DNA of 51,655 bases. Origin: an uncultured Clostridia bacterium. GTDB taxonomy: Bacteria; Bacillota; Clostridia; Christensenellales; UBA1242. Where the stretch lies: contig CAKVLG010000008.1 in the NCBI GenBank assembly GCA_934756675.1, positions 1 to 51,655 on the forward strand. The letters run 5' to 3'. A model generated the notes under the pieces. It searched no databases and had not been told where the DNA came from. It saw nothing but the letters and a program-made list of their open reading frames with translations. Position numbers and translations under genes: made by a program. Shown here one piece after another: positions 1-7,991 of this stretch. How positions within the stretch are numbered: position 1 is the first letter of the stretch; each line of letters begins with the position of its first letter.

Positions 1-195
1 ACGCAAAACAACGCCGCACATAGGCGTATCTCCCGCGCCAACAGGTACAAGCACTTTGTCGCCCACCTTTAATAGCACTAGGCTCGTTTTGTACCAAAGA
101 CTATTACCCTGCATTTCGCCTTCCAAAATTTCAACTTTTGCGTAATCTGAATATTCCACTTTCCCAAGCATTCCGCCCGCCATTGAATGAATCAT
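1..195 (-). CDS. hypothetical protein, partial (5' part only)
   Basis: The first 65 codons of a gene that runs off the left edge of the window. The start is ATG at 195, preceded by a clear GGAGA ribosome binding site 6-7 bases upstream. The visible protein begins MIHSMAGGMLGKVEYSDYAK and continues with the segment VGDKVLVPVGAGDTPMCGVV. That alternation of short beta strands loosely resembles small beta-barrel domains, such as the N-terminal domain of PriA helicase, but the match is too weak to name a family. No membrane segment is visible. Its function is unknown and its true length cannot be seen. Confidence 0.55.
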   Translation of the reverse strand, partial: MIHSMAGGMLGKVEYSDYAKVEILEGEMQGNSLWYKTSLVLLKVGDKVLVPVGAGDTPMCGVVLR

Positions 196-271
196 AAAAT
201 CTCCTAACAAGCTTATTATATCACACTCTTAACTTTTCAGCAAATGGTTATAATTATGTTTAATCTTATAT

Positions 272-304
272 AAAAAACACCCAACTTTGGGTGTTTTAAT
301 TTTT
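272..304 (-). terminator. bidirectional intrinsic terminator
   Basis: A perfect 11-bp stem (274-284 with 287-297) has A/T runs on both sides: TTTTTT on the minus strand and a broken T run on the plus strand. It separates the partial gene at the left edge from the genes to its right. It could catch read-through from the 634-1011 gene. Confidence 0.6.
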
Positions 305-490
305 TGAATGCTTTACACTTTTTGATTTATTTTGATCTTCTGATGTTTGATTTTGCAAAATCAAAACTCATTAACGATATCTATTATTTCTAATTTTTAA
401 AATATTTTTACAAAAAATATCCCGTTAGAAAATTTTTTATTATAATAGATTAGCTAAATTTTCTGTCTGAAAAGTTATCGAACTTCAAGT

Positions 491-598
491 TCAACACAAT
501 TTAATCCAATAACGAAGTACTGGAACTCCATTATCTAGAACCTCGTTTTCTAATACGCCTCCATTTTTTTCAATATTTTTTCTACTATATACAAAAAA
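491..598 (-). pseudogene. possible degraded coding remnant
   Basis: The 196-633 gap holds no intact gene. On the minus strand one frame stays open for 35 codons and ends at TGA (491-493). It has no start codon or ribosome binding site. The translation, with segments such as NIEKNGGVLENEVLDNG and VPVLRYWIKLC, has a protein-like composition quite unlike the AT-rich surroundings. It looks like the 3' end of a lost gene. The family is not recognised and chance is possible. Confidence 0.25.
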
Positions 599-623
599 GC
601 ACTTAAATTAAGTTTTAAGTGCT
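593..623 (-). terminator. intrinsic terminator after the 634-1011 gene
   Basis: A 10-bp stem (598-607 with 614-623) is followed on the minus strand by a T run (593-598). It lies 11 bases after the stop codon of the 634-1011 gene. Confidence 0.7.
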
Positions 624-633
624 ATAAATTTTT

Positions 634-1011
634 CTATTTTTGCTCTAAAATAATGTCGCAACAGGCTTTAAGTTCTATTAAGAAATCATCCAATTTTTCT
701 TTGTCGTCCCACAAATCAAAAAGCACTTTAATATTCAAATTGCAACCTTTTTGATTTACAGTTATGCCGAAATAATCTTTAGTTAGTTCCAAGTAATTAT
801 CCATAGAGTTTTCGTCTTGCAACTTTTCTTGTTTTCCGTCTATGAAATCATACATACTAAAGTACACTGTTTCGCCAAAATGATATGTGTATGAAAAACA
901 GTCCATATCAAAACTAATGTCAAAATTAAAATGACATTTGTGTTCGCCCTCTTCGGTTTTCAAATTTGAAACAACAACAGTTCCGTTTTTAAATTTTCCT
1001 ACAACATCCAT
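634..1011 (-). CDS. hypothetical protein (125 aa)
   Basis: A small soluble protein with no signal peptide or membrane segment. It is acidic and rich in Phe, Tyr and Asp in its first half (FNFDISFDMDCFSYTYHFG), and has an amphipathic, probably helical C-terminus (LDDFLIELKACCDIILEQK). The start ATG at 1011 follows AAAGGAG at a good distance. A terminator sits directly downstream, and the DUF4379-type gene lies 37 bases upstream in the same direction, so the two may be co-transcribed. I do not recognise the family. The pattern resembles immunity or accessory proteins found singly in variable regions, but that is only an impression. Confidence 0.6.
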   Translation of the reverse strand: MDVVGKFKNGTVVVSNLKTEEGEHKCHFNFDISFDMDCFSYTYHFGETVYFSMYDFIDGKQEKLQDENSMDNYLELTKDYFGITVNQKGCNLNIKVLFDLWDDKEKLDDFLIELKACCDIILEQK

Positions 1012-1048
1012 ATCATTTCTCCTTTGCTCAATTACTCATCAAACAATA

Positions 1049-2524
1049 CTAATTTAATAAGGTTTCATACTGTTTTAGTAATTCCTTATAAATAGAATAT
1101 TTATGTTGTTTTTGCAGTTCTTTTACTAGCGTTTTCAATGTTAAAACAAAACTTTTTGATATCAAGTTTTGTTCTTTTATAGATATTTCCAACAAATCAT
1201 ACCTTTTATTATTTTCAACTTCATTTCTTAAATATTCAATTAACCATTTTATATTTATTTCATTATTATCAAAATCTATATAGTTAATTTTATGAACATA
1301 TAAGTTTGTATCTTTTAAAAATTCATCTAGAGTATTTAGATCATTAAAATATTTAGGGGTGAGATTAATAAAATAGAAAGTATATTTCAGCTTTGCTAAA
1401 GCCACCTGCGATTCTAACAATTGTTTTTTGTTCGCTTTATAAAATTCATAAACATTATCACTGCAATCATCTATAATTTGTTCATTATTAATACAAGCAT
1501 CATTATAACTGTTTTTTATCGCATTTATATCAACACTATCATCCAATATTTGTGTAAAGTAATATTTTATTAGTTTTTTGCAGATGCTTAGATTAAAATT
1601 TCTATTTTTATTATTTATATCGCCTATACAATAATTAACAAATGGGCAGTAAAAATTATTACAATTTTTACATATTTTACCACTACGTTTAACACAATGA
1701 ATAATATGTGATGATTGAATGGAAGAAACACTTACCTGTTTACTAAAGCCATATTCACATCTAAACCATATTTTTATATTATCAGATGGCGAAATTTTTT
1801 GTGGCAAAATATTTTTATTTTTTTCGTAGTCCCAATATTTAATCAAACATGTTTTTGTGATATTATTTTCTATATATGTCGTTCTATATTGATTTAATAT
1901 CTCTATTTTATCATTTTCAAATTCATCACTTGACAAATTAAAATTAAAAAGATGTGTAAGTTTATTATTATCAATTACTATGTTATTATTTTTAATATAG
2001 TTTTTTATAAACTTAAATATCTCATTTATAACTTTATCAAATTTATCATTTTTTAAATCATATGTTATCGAATATGTATTTTCTTCATTAATTAAAGGAA
2101 GATCATTTTCTCGTATTCTCAACAAAGTAATGTTTTCTTTTAACAAAATTTTATCTTTCTGCAAATCATTTTTAATTTTATTTTTATGCCAAAATACACC
2201 ATCATATTCTATGGCTAAATTTATTTCTGGGATAAAAATATCAATTTCAATATTCTTTTCTTGTGTTTTATATTTATATCTATTAAACACATTTTCAAAT
2301 ATCTTTCTGCAATAAAAACAAATTGATTGCTCATTAAAAGAAGTTCCTGCATTTTTCTTTACTAGTTCGATTGGTGATAGTCGAAATGAACCTGTTTCAT
2401 CTTTCCAAAAGTACTTAACAGATGAATTTAAATTAATATTTTTTGGATCATCTATATTTTTATCAAAATCCCAATATTTTCTTACTAGATCTGGAAAATT
2501 TGCCAGCAAATTATTATTTTTCAT
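1049..2524 (-). CDS. DUF4379-type zinc-ribbon protein with Vsr-like nuclease core
   Basis: The protein (491 aa) combines two elements. Near the N-terminus (about residues 15-60) and again near residues 215-290 it carries the motif K-x-W-D-(F/Y)-(D/E)-K-N followed by paired cysteines (CKNC, CPFVNYC). This is typical of the treble-clef DUF4379 'probable zinc-ribbon' repeats. Between them, around residues 90-135, lies EIDIFIPEINLAIEYDG-FWH followed by LLRIRE, which matches the E...D...E-x-D layout of Vsr-like PD-(D/E)XK endonucleases. Such proteins are presumed DNA-binding nucleases; their role is unproven. The start at 2524 is preferred over ATG at 2530 because AAGGT abuts the latter but lies 6 bases before the former. 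The gene is conspicuously richer in A+T than its neighbours, which suggests horizontal acquisition. Confidence 0.75.
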   Translation of the reverse strand: MKNNNLLANFPDLVRKYWDFDKNIDDPKNINLNSSVKYFWKDETGSFRLSPIELVKKNAGTSFNEQSICFYCRKIFENVFNRYKYKTQEKNIEIDIFIPEINLAIEYDGVFWHKNKIKNDLQKDKILLKENITLLRIRENDLPLINEENTYSITYDLKNDKFDKVINEIFKFIKNYIKNNNIVIDNNKLTHLFNFNLSSDEFENDKIEILNQYRTTYIENNITKTCLIKYWDYEKNKNILPQKISPSDNIKIWFRCEYGFSKQVSVSSIQSSHIIHCVKRSGKICKNCNNFYCPFVNYCIGDINNKNRNFNLSICKKLIKYYFTQILDDSVDINAIKNSYNDACINNEQIIDDCSDNVYEFYKANKKQLLESQVALAKLKYTFYFINLTPKYFNDLNTLDEFLKDTNLYVHKINYIDFDNNEINIKWLIEYLRNEVENNKRYDLLEISIKEQNLISKSFVLTLKTLVKELQKQHKYSIYKELLKQYETLLN

Positions 2525-2639
2525 AGTCATACCTTAAAAACATTATAACAACACAAACAATCAACAACAAGTAATATTTACATATAATTGTAAAAAGTAC
2601 TAATTCAATATCGAACCACATTATATCAGATATGTAAAT

Positions 2640-2745
2640 TTCGCCAGCTTCGAGCGTTAAGCTCTCGCTCGTCAGCCGGCAAACTCACCACCGGGGAGTT
2701 TGCTTTTCGGCTTCCGCCCTCTCATGGTTCGAGTCCCGCCACCCT
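2640..2745 (+). other. structured element ending in a tRNA-3'-like sequence
   Basis: This stretch is far richer in G+C than the flanks and is full of short inverted repeats: CGAGCG with CGCTCG, GCAAACTC with GAGTTTGC, AGCCG with CGGCT. It ends with GGTTCGAGTCCCGCC, which looks like a tRNA T-loop and acceptor strand. No matching 5' half is present and the T-stem does not pair, so it is not a tRNA. It may be a tRNA fragment left by an integrated element, or an intergenic repeat. Confidence 0.35.
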
Positions 2746-2753
2746 TACAAACA

Positions 2754-2788
2754 AAAAGAGCCAAATCGGTTTCGATTTAGCTCTTTTT
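2754..2788. terminator. bidirectional terminator after tRNA-Leu(TAG)
   Basis: A stem GAGC-AAATCG / CGATTT-GCTC has T runs on both strands. On the minus strand it directly follows the tRNA-Leu 3' end; on the plus strand it follows the structured element. Confidence 0.65.
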
Positions 2789-2871
2789 TGGTGCGGATGA
2801 AGGGACTCGAACCCCCATGGTCGCCCACTAGATCCTAAGTCTAGCGTGTCTACCAATTTCACCACATCCGC
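2789..2871 (-). tRNA. tRNA-Leu(TAG)
   Basis: Full class II cloverleaf: acceptor GCGGATG pairs with CATCCGC, anticodon loop CTTAGGA gives TAG, a variable arm is present, the T-loop is TTCGAGT, and CCA is encoded. Confidence 0.93.
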
Positions 2872-2917
2872 ACAAGACATGTGTATTATATACTAAAATT
2901 TGCTGACTTGCAAGATT

Positions 2918-3538
2918 TTACATGTCTTTTATTAAACTTTTGCAATATTTTTCTATTTTTTCATAGTGTTCTTTGCTTGTTTGCCTTTTCCCAAAATCTA
3001 TGCCGCGTTCCACAACAAAAACCTTATCTTCACCATTAACTTTATAATCAAGGCTAATCACATCTTCACTTAGCTTTTCGAACCATTTTTCATTTATAAC
3101 ATCAACAACAAACCACTTGCCATTATGCATGCATTCACAAAAAGTGTGACCATTAAGCACATCTTGTTTTATGCCATTATTGTGGTTTTGTGCCCATTTT
3201 TCGGATACTGTGTCTGCCATAATACATGGCACACCTAGCTGCCTTGCAAAGACAGCAAACACTAAACAATAGTCGGTGCAACCTGTTGCTTTACAACTTT
3301 CCCAAACTTCTTTTGCGGTGCGACTAAACTTTTTGTTTGCAATATCATCGCCGCTACCAGCTGGTTTTAGATTATGCTTAATAAAACTAATTAGGCTTGC
3401 CACTTTGCTTGCCGCTTGTCCACTCTTTACTTTTGCATTATAATCTGACATAACTTTTTGCTCAATTATCTTTACATCTAAAAACGGTTCGCTCAAAGCT
3501 CCACTTTTCAAAAATTGTTCTGCTTTTTCATCATTCAT
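2918..3538 (-). CDS. transglutaminase-like domain protein
   Basis: A soluble 206-residue protein with the signature of the transglutaminase-like cysteine-protease fold: a Cys in GCTDYCLVFAVFARQLGVPC, a His in NGHTFCECMHNGKWFVVD, and the following Asp. These positions fit a Cys-His-Asp triad; the substrate is unknown. I start it at ATG 3538, not at the GTG 48 bases upstream, because a TATAAT -10 box (3557-3562) and a GGGG ribosome binding site lie between them. A second protein of the same fold (4526-5143) sits on the other side of the tRNA cluster, so the pair may be distant duplicates. No signal peptide is visible, so it probably acts in the cytoplasm. Confidence 0.75.
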   Translation of the reverse strand: MNDEKAEQFLKSGALSEPFLDVKIIEQKVMSDYNAKVKSGQAASKVASLISFIKHNLKPAGSGDDIANKKFSRTAKEVWESCKATGCTDYCLVFAVFARQLGVPCIMADTVSEKWAQNHNNGIKQDVLNGHTFCECMHNGKWFVVDVINEKWFEKLSEDVISLDYKVNGEDKVFVVERGIDFGKRQTSKEHYEKIEKYCKSLIKDM

Positions 3539-3611
3539 AACAACTACCCCACTTGCATTATAACAAATAACAAAACGAAAAGCCACAATTTAATAAAAAA
3601 CTTTTGGGAGC

Positions 3612-3645
3612 CCTTATTACTGGGTTCGAATCCCACTGCTCGCTT
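3612..3645 (+). other. truncated tRNA 3' end (plus strand)
   Basis: The sequence CTGGGTTCGAATCCCACTGCTCGC looks like the T-arm and acceptor 3' strand of a tRNA, but no complementary 5' acceptor strand or anticodon arm lies upstream. It is followed 5 bases later by a bidirectional terminator. It is probably a relic. Confidence 0.35.
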
Positions 3646-3649
3646 GCAA

Positions 3650-3681
3650 TAAAAAAGCCACCAGATTACTGGTGGTTTTTT
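3650..3681. terminator. bidirectional terminator of the tRNA operon
   Basis: The stem CCACCAG / CTGGTGG (3658-3664 with 3669-3675) has T runs on both strands. On the minus strand it starts just after the CCA of tRNA-Lys. Confidence 0.8.
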
Positions 3682-3683
3682 AT

Positions 3684-3759
3684 TGGTGGCTCACCCGGGA
3701 TTCGAACCCGGGACCCCTTGATTAAAAGTCAAGTGCTCTACCGACTGAGCTAGTGAACC
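3684..3759 (-). tRNA. tRNA-Lys(TTT)
   Basis: Cloverleaf with acceptor GGTTCAC / GTGAGCC, anticodon stem CTTGA / TCAAG and anticodon TTT. CCA is encoded. It is the last gene of a six-tRNA operon read from the right. Confidence 0.95.
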
Positions 3760-3763
3760 ATAC

Positions 3764-3838
3764 TGGCTGGGGTGGAAGGATTTGAACCCTCGAATGTGGG
3801 AGTCAGAGTCCCATGCCTTACCACTTGGCGACACCCCA
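3764..3838 (-). tRNA. tRNA-Gln(CTG)
   Basis: Typical tRNA-Gln, starting TGGGGTGTCGCCAAG. Anticodon stem TGGGA / TCCCA, anticodon CTG, CCA encoded. It is closely similar to the neighbouring tRNA-Gln(TTG), which suggests tandem duplication with anticodon change. Confidence 0.95.
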
Positions 3839-3876
3839 ATGTTCTGGGCTATTCAAATCATTCTCATATTAAGTTT

Positions 3877-3951
3877 TGGCTGGGGTGGCTGGATTTGAAC
3901 CAACGAATGCGAGAGTCAAAGTCTCGTGCCTTACCGCTTGGCGACACCCCA
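3877..3951 (-). tRNA. tRNA-Gln(TTG)
   Basis: Same acceptor and D-arm as the adjacent tRNA-Gln(CTG). Anticodon stem CGAGA / TCTCG, anticodon TTG, CCA encoded. Confidence 0.95.
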
Positions 3952-3962
3952 AAGAAAAGTTA

Positions 3963-4039
3963 TGGGGTGAGTATAGGGTTTCGAACCCTAGACCTCCAGA
4001 GCCACAATCTGGCGCTCTACCTGCTGAGCTATACCCACC
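3963..4039 (-). tRNA. tRNA-His(GTG)
   Basis: Anticodon stem CCAGA / TCTGG with anticodon GTG. The extra G at position -1 and C73, both characteristic of tRNA-His, are encoded, followed by CCA. Confidence 0.95.
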
Positions 4040-4042
4040 ATA

Positions 4043-4119
4043 TGGTGTGTCTGAAGGGATTCGAACCCCCGACCCTCGCCTTAGAAGGGCGATGCTCTAT
4101 CCAGCTGAGCTACAGACAC
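4043..4119 (-). tRNA. tRNA-Arg(TCT)
   Basis: Acceptor GTGTCTG / CAGACAC, anticodon stem CGCC / GGCG, anticodon TCT, CCA encoded. Confidence 0.95.
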
Positions 4120-4151
4120 ATAAAAACGGAAGTTTGTCCCCAAAAACATTC

Positions 4152-4225
<74 letters not shown>

Positions 4226-4308
4226 ACAAAATTGCAGCCTTTGTTACTTTCTTTGTTATATTCAGCTATGCACATTACAAAAAAATGTTTTCTGCAACAT
4301 GCTTAAAA

Positions 4309-4337
4309 ATAATAACACGATATTTGACCGTTGTCAA
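4309..4337 (-). promoter_or_regulatory. sigma-A promoter of the tRNA operon
   Basis: On the minus strand, TTGACA (4332-4337) and TATTAT (4309-4314) are separated by exactly 17 bases, about 85 bases upstream of tRNA-Gly. It would drive all six minus-strand tRNAs of the cluster. Confidence 0.75.
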
Positions 4338-4402
4338 TGAATTTTGTTAATTTTTTGAAAATCAATTGATATAATTTTATATTGATGTTATTATAATTGC
4401 AT

Positions 4403-4488
4403 GCAGATGTGGTGAAACGGTAGACACGCACGGTTCAGGTCCGTGTAAGGGCAACCTTATGAGAGTTCAAATCTCTCCATCTGCACCA
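4403..4488 (+). tRNA. tRNA-Leu(CAG)
   Basis: Class II tRNA: acceptor GCAGATG / CATCTGC, anticodon stem CACGG / CCGTG, anticodon CAG, variable arm AAGGGCAACCTT, CCA encoded. It is the only plus-strand tRNA here. A TATAAT box at 4370-4375 is its probable -10 element. Confidence 0.95.
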
Positions 4489-4525
4489 ATTAAAACATGA
4501 ATTTTCACTATGTTGGTGGATATTT

Positions 4526-5143
4526 TCACATTTGTTGTTCTATTGGGTGCAATAAAAACTCGCTTATGTCACGCTTAAGTGCATCTGCGTTTTCGTGGCA
4601 CTTGTCACGTTCCATAATTGCACGTGCAATATCAAGTTCATATATGTTTCCATCTATTTTTATTTTGTTATAGACATGTCCAGTCATAACTTCCCTGCTA
4701 TTTTGTTTGTCGTAGCATGGAGCTTGCGATTTTACAACAATTGCTTGAAGCCCAAGTTTTTGTGTTGCAAAATATTTCATCTCTTCAGCAAAAGTTGTGC
4801 ATTGCCCTGTTTTTACAACATAAACATTAGGTGAAAGCCCATGCATTTCCATCACGTGCGAAGGCATTGCAATAGCTTCATAATTTTCGCCATCTAAATA
4901 AAACTCATAATACTTAGGTGAACAATCAAAAACCAAGTCATAACTGTATTGAAAATTCTCTAAGAAATAATTTTGCATCTCAGTTAGTTTTTCGACAACA
5001 GAAATAGGTTTGCTTGCAATTTCGTCCATTATTTTATTTCTAAGCCTATCGTTTTCGTCAATCATTTTTCTAAGTCCGCGATATTCTAGCAACCCGCCTG
5101 ACCTTTGATCATAATTAATTCTAATTGGCAATTTCCCTTCCAT
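4526..5143 (-). CDS. transglutaminase-like domain protein
   Basis: A 205-residue soluble protein of the transglutaminase-like fold. The catalytic Cys lies in GQCTTFAEEMKYFATQKLG, the His in TGHVYNKIKIDGN, and the Asp in IYELDIA, in the expected order and spacing. The N-terminal third is helical and charged, with no signal peptide. Start ATG at 5143 follows GAGG at 5 bases. Its substrate is unknown. It converges on tRNA-Leu(CAG), with about 37 bases between them. It has the same fold as the 2918-3538 protein on the other side of the tRNA cluster but is not closely similar in sequence. Confidence 0.75.
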   Translation of the reverse strand: MEGKLPIRINYDQRSGGLLEYRGLRKMIDENDRLRNKIMDEIASKPISVVEKLTEMQNYFLENFQYSYDLVFDCSPKYYEFYLDGENYEAIAMPSHVMEMHGLSPNVYVVKTGQCTTFAEEMKYFATQKLGLQAIVVKSQAPCYDKQNSREVMTGHVYNKIKIDGNIYELDIARAIMERDKCHENADALKRDISEFLLHPIEQQM

Positions 5144-5225
5144 GATAACCTCTTTTGTTTATTATATCACACGTCCAATTGTTCGTCAATGCATAAAAGA
5201 AATCTAAAAAGCTAAAACTAGCGTT

Positions 5226-6368
5226 ATGAACAGATTTTTTTCAAAAGTTAAAATCTTTTTTAATAATATCAACCGTTCGTGGAAAAAACGATATTACCCC
5301 ATTATATTTTCTCTTCTTGGAGCATTTGTCCTTTCGGTTGTGCTGATTTGCGTAATACCAGAACAAAAACACATTACCCACAAAGATGAAACAAGCGAAA
5401 GCGGCTGGCCAGTGCAAGTGGTTGCACCATATGTCGACCTTTCGTCTTGGGTACCACTTACAAATGAATATAGCTATAATGGCGTAGCAAGTCTTGGCGA
5501 CATTATGGACGATACTAATCTAAAATACTTTAACCTAGGCTTTATTAACCCTGGCACAAACAGACCATTTAACAGTGACGGTTCTATCAATTGGTGTTGG
5601 GGCGGATATGAAGAACTTTCAGAAAAATCGAACGACGGGTTCCAGTACGAAGGCATAAAACAAGCAATCTCTGGTGTACGTTCTCGCGGGGGCGATGTAT
5701 GCATATCTATTGGCGGTCAGCTCGGCAAAGCACCTTGGGTAGTGAGCCAAAATAAAGATAAACTTAAAAACATGTATCTTGACATAATAAAAACTTATGA
5801 TCTTAAACGCTTAGATTTAGACATAGAAGAATCTAATCAAGACCAATATCAAAACATTATAAACGCGCAAGCAATAAAAGAAGTTCAAGATGCCACAAAT
5901 ATCGAACTCACACTAACAATACCGATTATGCCAGACGGTTGGCACGATAAACAACTAAAAATTTTGCACGCATACATTGGTCAAGATGTGAATGTGAAAC
6001 TAATCAATTGCATGACGATGTGTTATGGCGGCGGATTACTTGATGGCGAAGATTATGGCACTGCAAGTGTGCGCGCAATGAAAAATGCAAAAGACCAATT
6101 GACAACTCTTTATAGGGACTATAACCGCAACTTATCTACAGATGAGGCATATTTAATGCTTGGAAGCACTGTAGATATTGGTTACGAAAGTTACTTGTAC
6201 CCGACCTTTACAACAAATATGACAAAAACAGTCGTTGACCACGCAATTGAAAACAATTATGGCATGGTTTCTTATTGGTCGATTAACCGCGATGCTAAAC
6301 TTGAAACCAACAGTGGTATTAATAATAAGTTCGAGTTTATAAAAGAACTAAAACGTTTTACAGCCTAG
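5226..6368 (+). CDS. membrane-anchored GH18 (chitinase-like) glycosidase
   Basis: The protein (380 aa) has a basic N-terminus, one membrane segment (about residues 25-45) and an extracytoplasmic glycoside hydrolase family 18 domain. Diagnostic motifs are the S-x-G-G strand (CISIGG, ending near residue 164) and D-x-D-x-E in LDLDIEES (D197, D199, E201), which includes the catalytic acid. The substrate could be chitin-like, peptidoglycan or a glycan; sequence alone cannot tell. The ribosome binding site is weak. GCATA (5191-5195) and AAAACTA (5214-5220), 18 bases apart, loosely resemble a forespore (sigma-F/G) promoter. With spoIVA next door a spore role is possible, but this is inference. Confidence 0.8.
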   Translation: MNRFFSKVKIFFNNINRSWKKRYYPIIFSLLGAFVLSVVLICVIPEQKHITHKDETSESGWPVQVVAPYVDLSSWVPLTNEYSYNGVASLGDIMDDTNLKYFNLGFINPGTNRPFNSDGSINWCWGGYEELSEKSNDGFQYEGIKQAISGVRSRGGDVCISIGGQLGKAPWVVSQNKDKLKNMYLDIIKTYDLKRLDLDIEESNQDQYQNIINAQAIKEVQDATNIELTLTIPIMPDGWHDKQLKILHAYIGQDVNVKLINCMTMCYGGGLLDGEDYGTASVRAMKNAKDQLTTLYRDYNRNLSTDEAYLMLGSTVDIGYESYLYPTFTTNMTKTVVDHAIENNYGMVSYWSINRDAKLETNSGINNKFEFIKELKRFTA

Positions 6369-6370
6369 CA

Positions 6371-6399
6371 AAAAAGAGAGCTAAAAGCTCCCTTTTTAT
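6371..6399. terminator. terminator between the GH18 gene and spoIVA
   Basis: A short GC stem (GAGCT / AGCTC core) is followed by CCTTTTTATTTT on the plus strand and flanked by A5 on the other side. It probably serves both converging genes. Confidence 0.6.
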
Positions 6400-6406
6400 T
6401 TTATAT

Positions 6407-7885
6407 TTATAAAAGTATGCAGATGATGCCGCCTTTACCTTCGTTGACAATCTTTGTCATTGTTTTACGCATTTTTACTTGTGCTTCTTCTGGAATGTTA
6501 CTAAGTTTTGTCATAATGCCGTCTTGAACGAAGCTAGAAAGTGGTCTGCCAAACATATTTGTGTTCCAAATTGCTTGTGGGTTGTTTTCTATTTCTGTAG
6601 ACAAGTATTTGTTGAATGCGTCACTTTGTTCGCCGCCGCCAACAGCTGGAGATACTTCTGTTTCTACATCAACACGCATAATGTGGTAACTTGGAGCTGT
6701 AGCTTTGAGTTTTAGTCCAGAGTTACCACCCTTTTTAACCATTTGTGGTTGTTCGAGCGTAAGTTCTTCGCTTGCTGGTAAAACAATACCATAACCGTTA
6801 TTTTTAGCGGTATCAAGTGCTGCTGCAAACTTATCGTATTCTTTTTTGGCGTATGCTAAATCTTTTATGCAACTCATTAAGCAAAATTCATCTTCAATTT
6901 CCATGCCGCATTGTTCGCTTAAAATCTTGTAGAAGATATCGTTAGATACATCAATTGTATAACTGACAGTACCTGTAGCTAAACTTACGTTTGCAAGTGC
7001 TGGGCTGGCAATATAATCGTTATCAGCAAAAGCTGAAGAAATCAATAAAAGGTCACGCATCTTGTAGCAGTTTTCGGTTACTGTTTTAAGTTCATTAATA
7101 ATCTTTTCGATAAGCGAGTTATCAAAGTCTAGTGCTTGTACCCACTTTGGAAGATTAAAGTTGATTTTTGTTATCGGAAATTCGTATAAAATACCTTGTA
7201 AGATGTCTGCAATATTGTTTTCGTCAAGGTTTAATACATCGATTGGCATAACTGTTGCATTGTATTTTTCACTAAGCATTTCTGCAAGTTCTTTTGCTTC
7301 GTTTGATTGTGGATTTGTTGTGTTAAGCACAATAATAAAAGGTTTGCCAGTTTCTTTTAACTCTGCAACTACTTTTTCTTCGGCTACTTCATAGTTTGCC
7401 CTATCAATGCCAGAGATTGTGCCATCGGTTGTAATCATAACTGCAATTGTTGAATGCTCACAAATAACCTTTTTCGTACCAATTTCAGCAGCTTCTTCAA
7501 AAGGAATAGGCTCTGTGTTCCAAGGTGTCTTAACAAGGCGTGGAGCATCTTCTTCCATTGCACCATTTGCCCCGTCAACCAAATATCCTACGCAATCGAT
7601 TAATCTAAATTTTGCATCAATTTTGTTATTAAGCATAATGCGGACTGCTTCGTTTGGCACAAACTTTGGTTCGGTTGTCATTATTGTTTTACCTGCAGCT
7701 GATTGTGGCAATTCATCGACCATACGTGATTTTTCATTTTTGTTTTTTATCTCTGGTAAAACAAGTTTTTCCATAAACTTGTGAATAAACGTAGACTTAC
7801 CTGTACGCACTGGTCCAACAACACCAAGATATATATCTCCACCAGTACGGGTGTTAATGTCTTCATAAATTTCAAACTGTTCCAT
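6407..7885 (-). CDS. spoIVA: stage IV sporulation protein A (SpoIVA)
   Basis: SpoIVA is the ATPase that polymerises on the forespore surface and forms the base of the spore coat. The 492-residue product matches the family's usual length. It has a Walker A loop (GPVRTGKST, residues 24-32), the early motif IYEDINTRTGGDIY, a G3-like LIDCVGYLVDGA, and the conserved C-terminal tail ending GKGGIICILL. Start ATG at 7885 follows GGAGGTAAAT; upstream in-frame TTG codons lie in or before the ribosome binding site. A plausible sigma-E promoter lies upstream (7914-7941), which fits mother-cell expression. It is monocistronic, with terminators on both sides. Confidence 0.97.
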   Translation of the reverse strand: MEQFEIYEDINTRTGGDIYLGVVGPVRTGKSTFIHKFMEKLVLPEIKNKNEKSRMVDELPQSAAGKTIMTTEPKFVPNEAVRIMLNNKIDAKFRLIDCVGYLVDGANGAMEEDAPRLVKTPWNTEPIPFEEAAEIGTKKVICEHSTIAVMITTDGTISGIDRANYEVAEEKVVAELKETGKPFIIVLNTTNPQSNEAKELAEMLSEKYNATVMPIDVLNLDENNIADILQGILYEFPITKINFNLPKWVQALDFDNSLIEKIINELKTVTENCYKMRDLLLISSAFADNDYIASPALANVSLATGTVSYTIDVSNDIFYKILSEQCGMEIEDEFCLMSCIKDLAYAKKEYDKFAAALDTAKNNGYGIVLPASEELTLEQPQMVKKGGNSGLKLKATAPSYHIMRVDVETEVSPAVGGGEQSDAFNKYLSTEIENNPQAIWNTNMFGRPLSSFVQDGIMTKLSNIPEEAQVKMRKTMTKIVNEGKGGIICILL

Positions 7886-7913
7886 ATTTACCTCCAACAA
7901 GTTCGACTGCTAC

Positions 7914-7941
7914 ACTTTATGCAAATAAGAGAACAATTATT
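7914..7941 (-). promoter_or_regulatory. candidate sigma-E promoter of spoIVA
   Basis: On the minus strand, AATAAT (7936-7941) and CATAAAGT (7914-7921) are 14 bases apart, resembling the sigma-E pattern ATATT-14-CATACAxT. It lies about 30 bases before the start codon. The inference rests on the match and on the known sigma-E control of spoIVA. Confidence 0.45.
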
Positions 7942-7955
7942 ACATTTTTTTGCAA

Positions 7956-7986
7956 AGAAAAACCACCCCCATTAGCGAGAGTGGTG
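7956..7986 (-). terminator. terminator of the der-plsY-SHOCT operon
   Basis: On the minus strand ACCACTCTC pairs with GGGGGTGGT (G-U pairs included), followed by TTTTTCTTT. It begins just after the stop codon of the SHOCT gene. Confidence 0.65.
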
Positions 7987-7991
7987 ATTAG

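Noticed and set aside
2701..2745. A tRNA-Ser or tmRNA gene on the plus strand
   Set aside because: The T-stem does not pair, there is no matching 5' acceptor strand and no anticodon arm or tag ORF.
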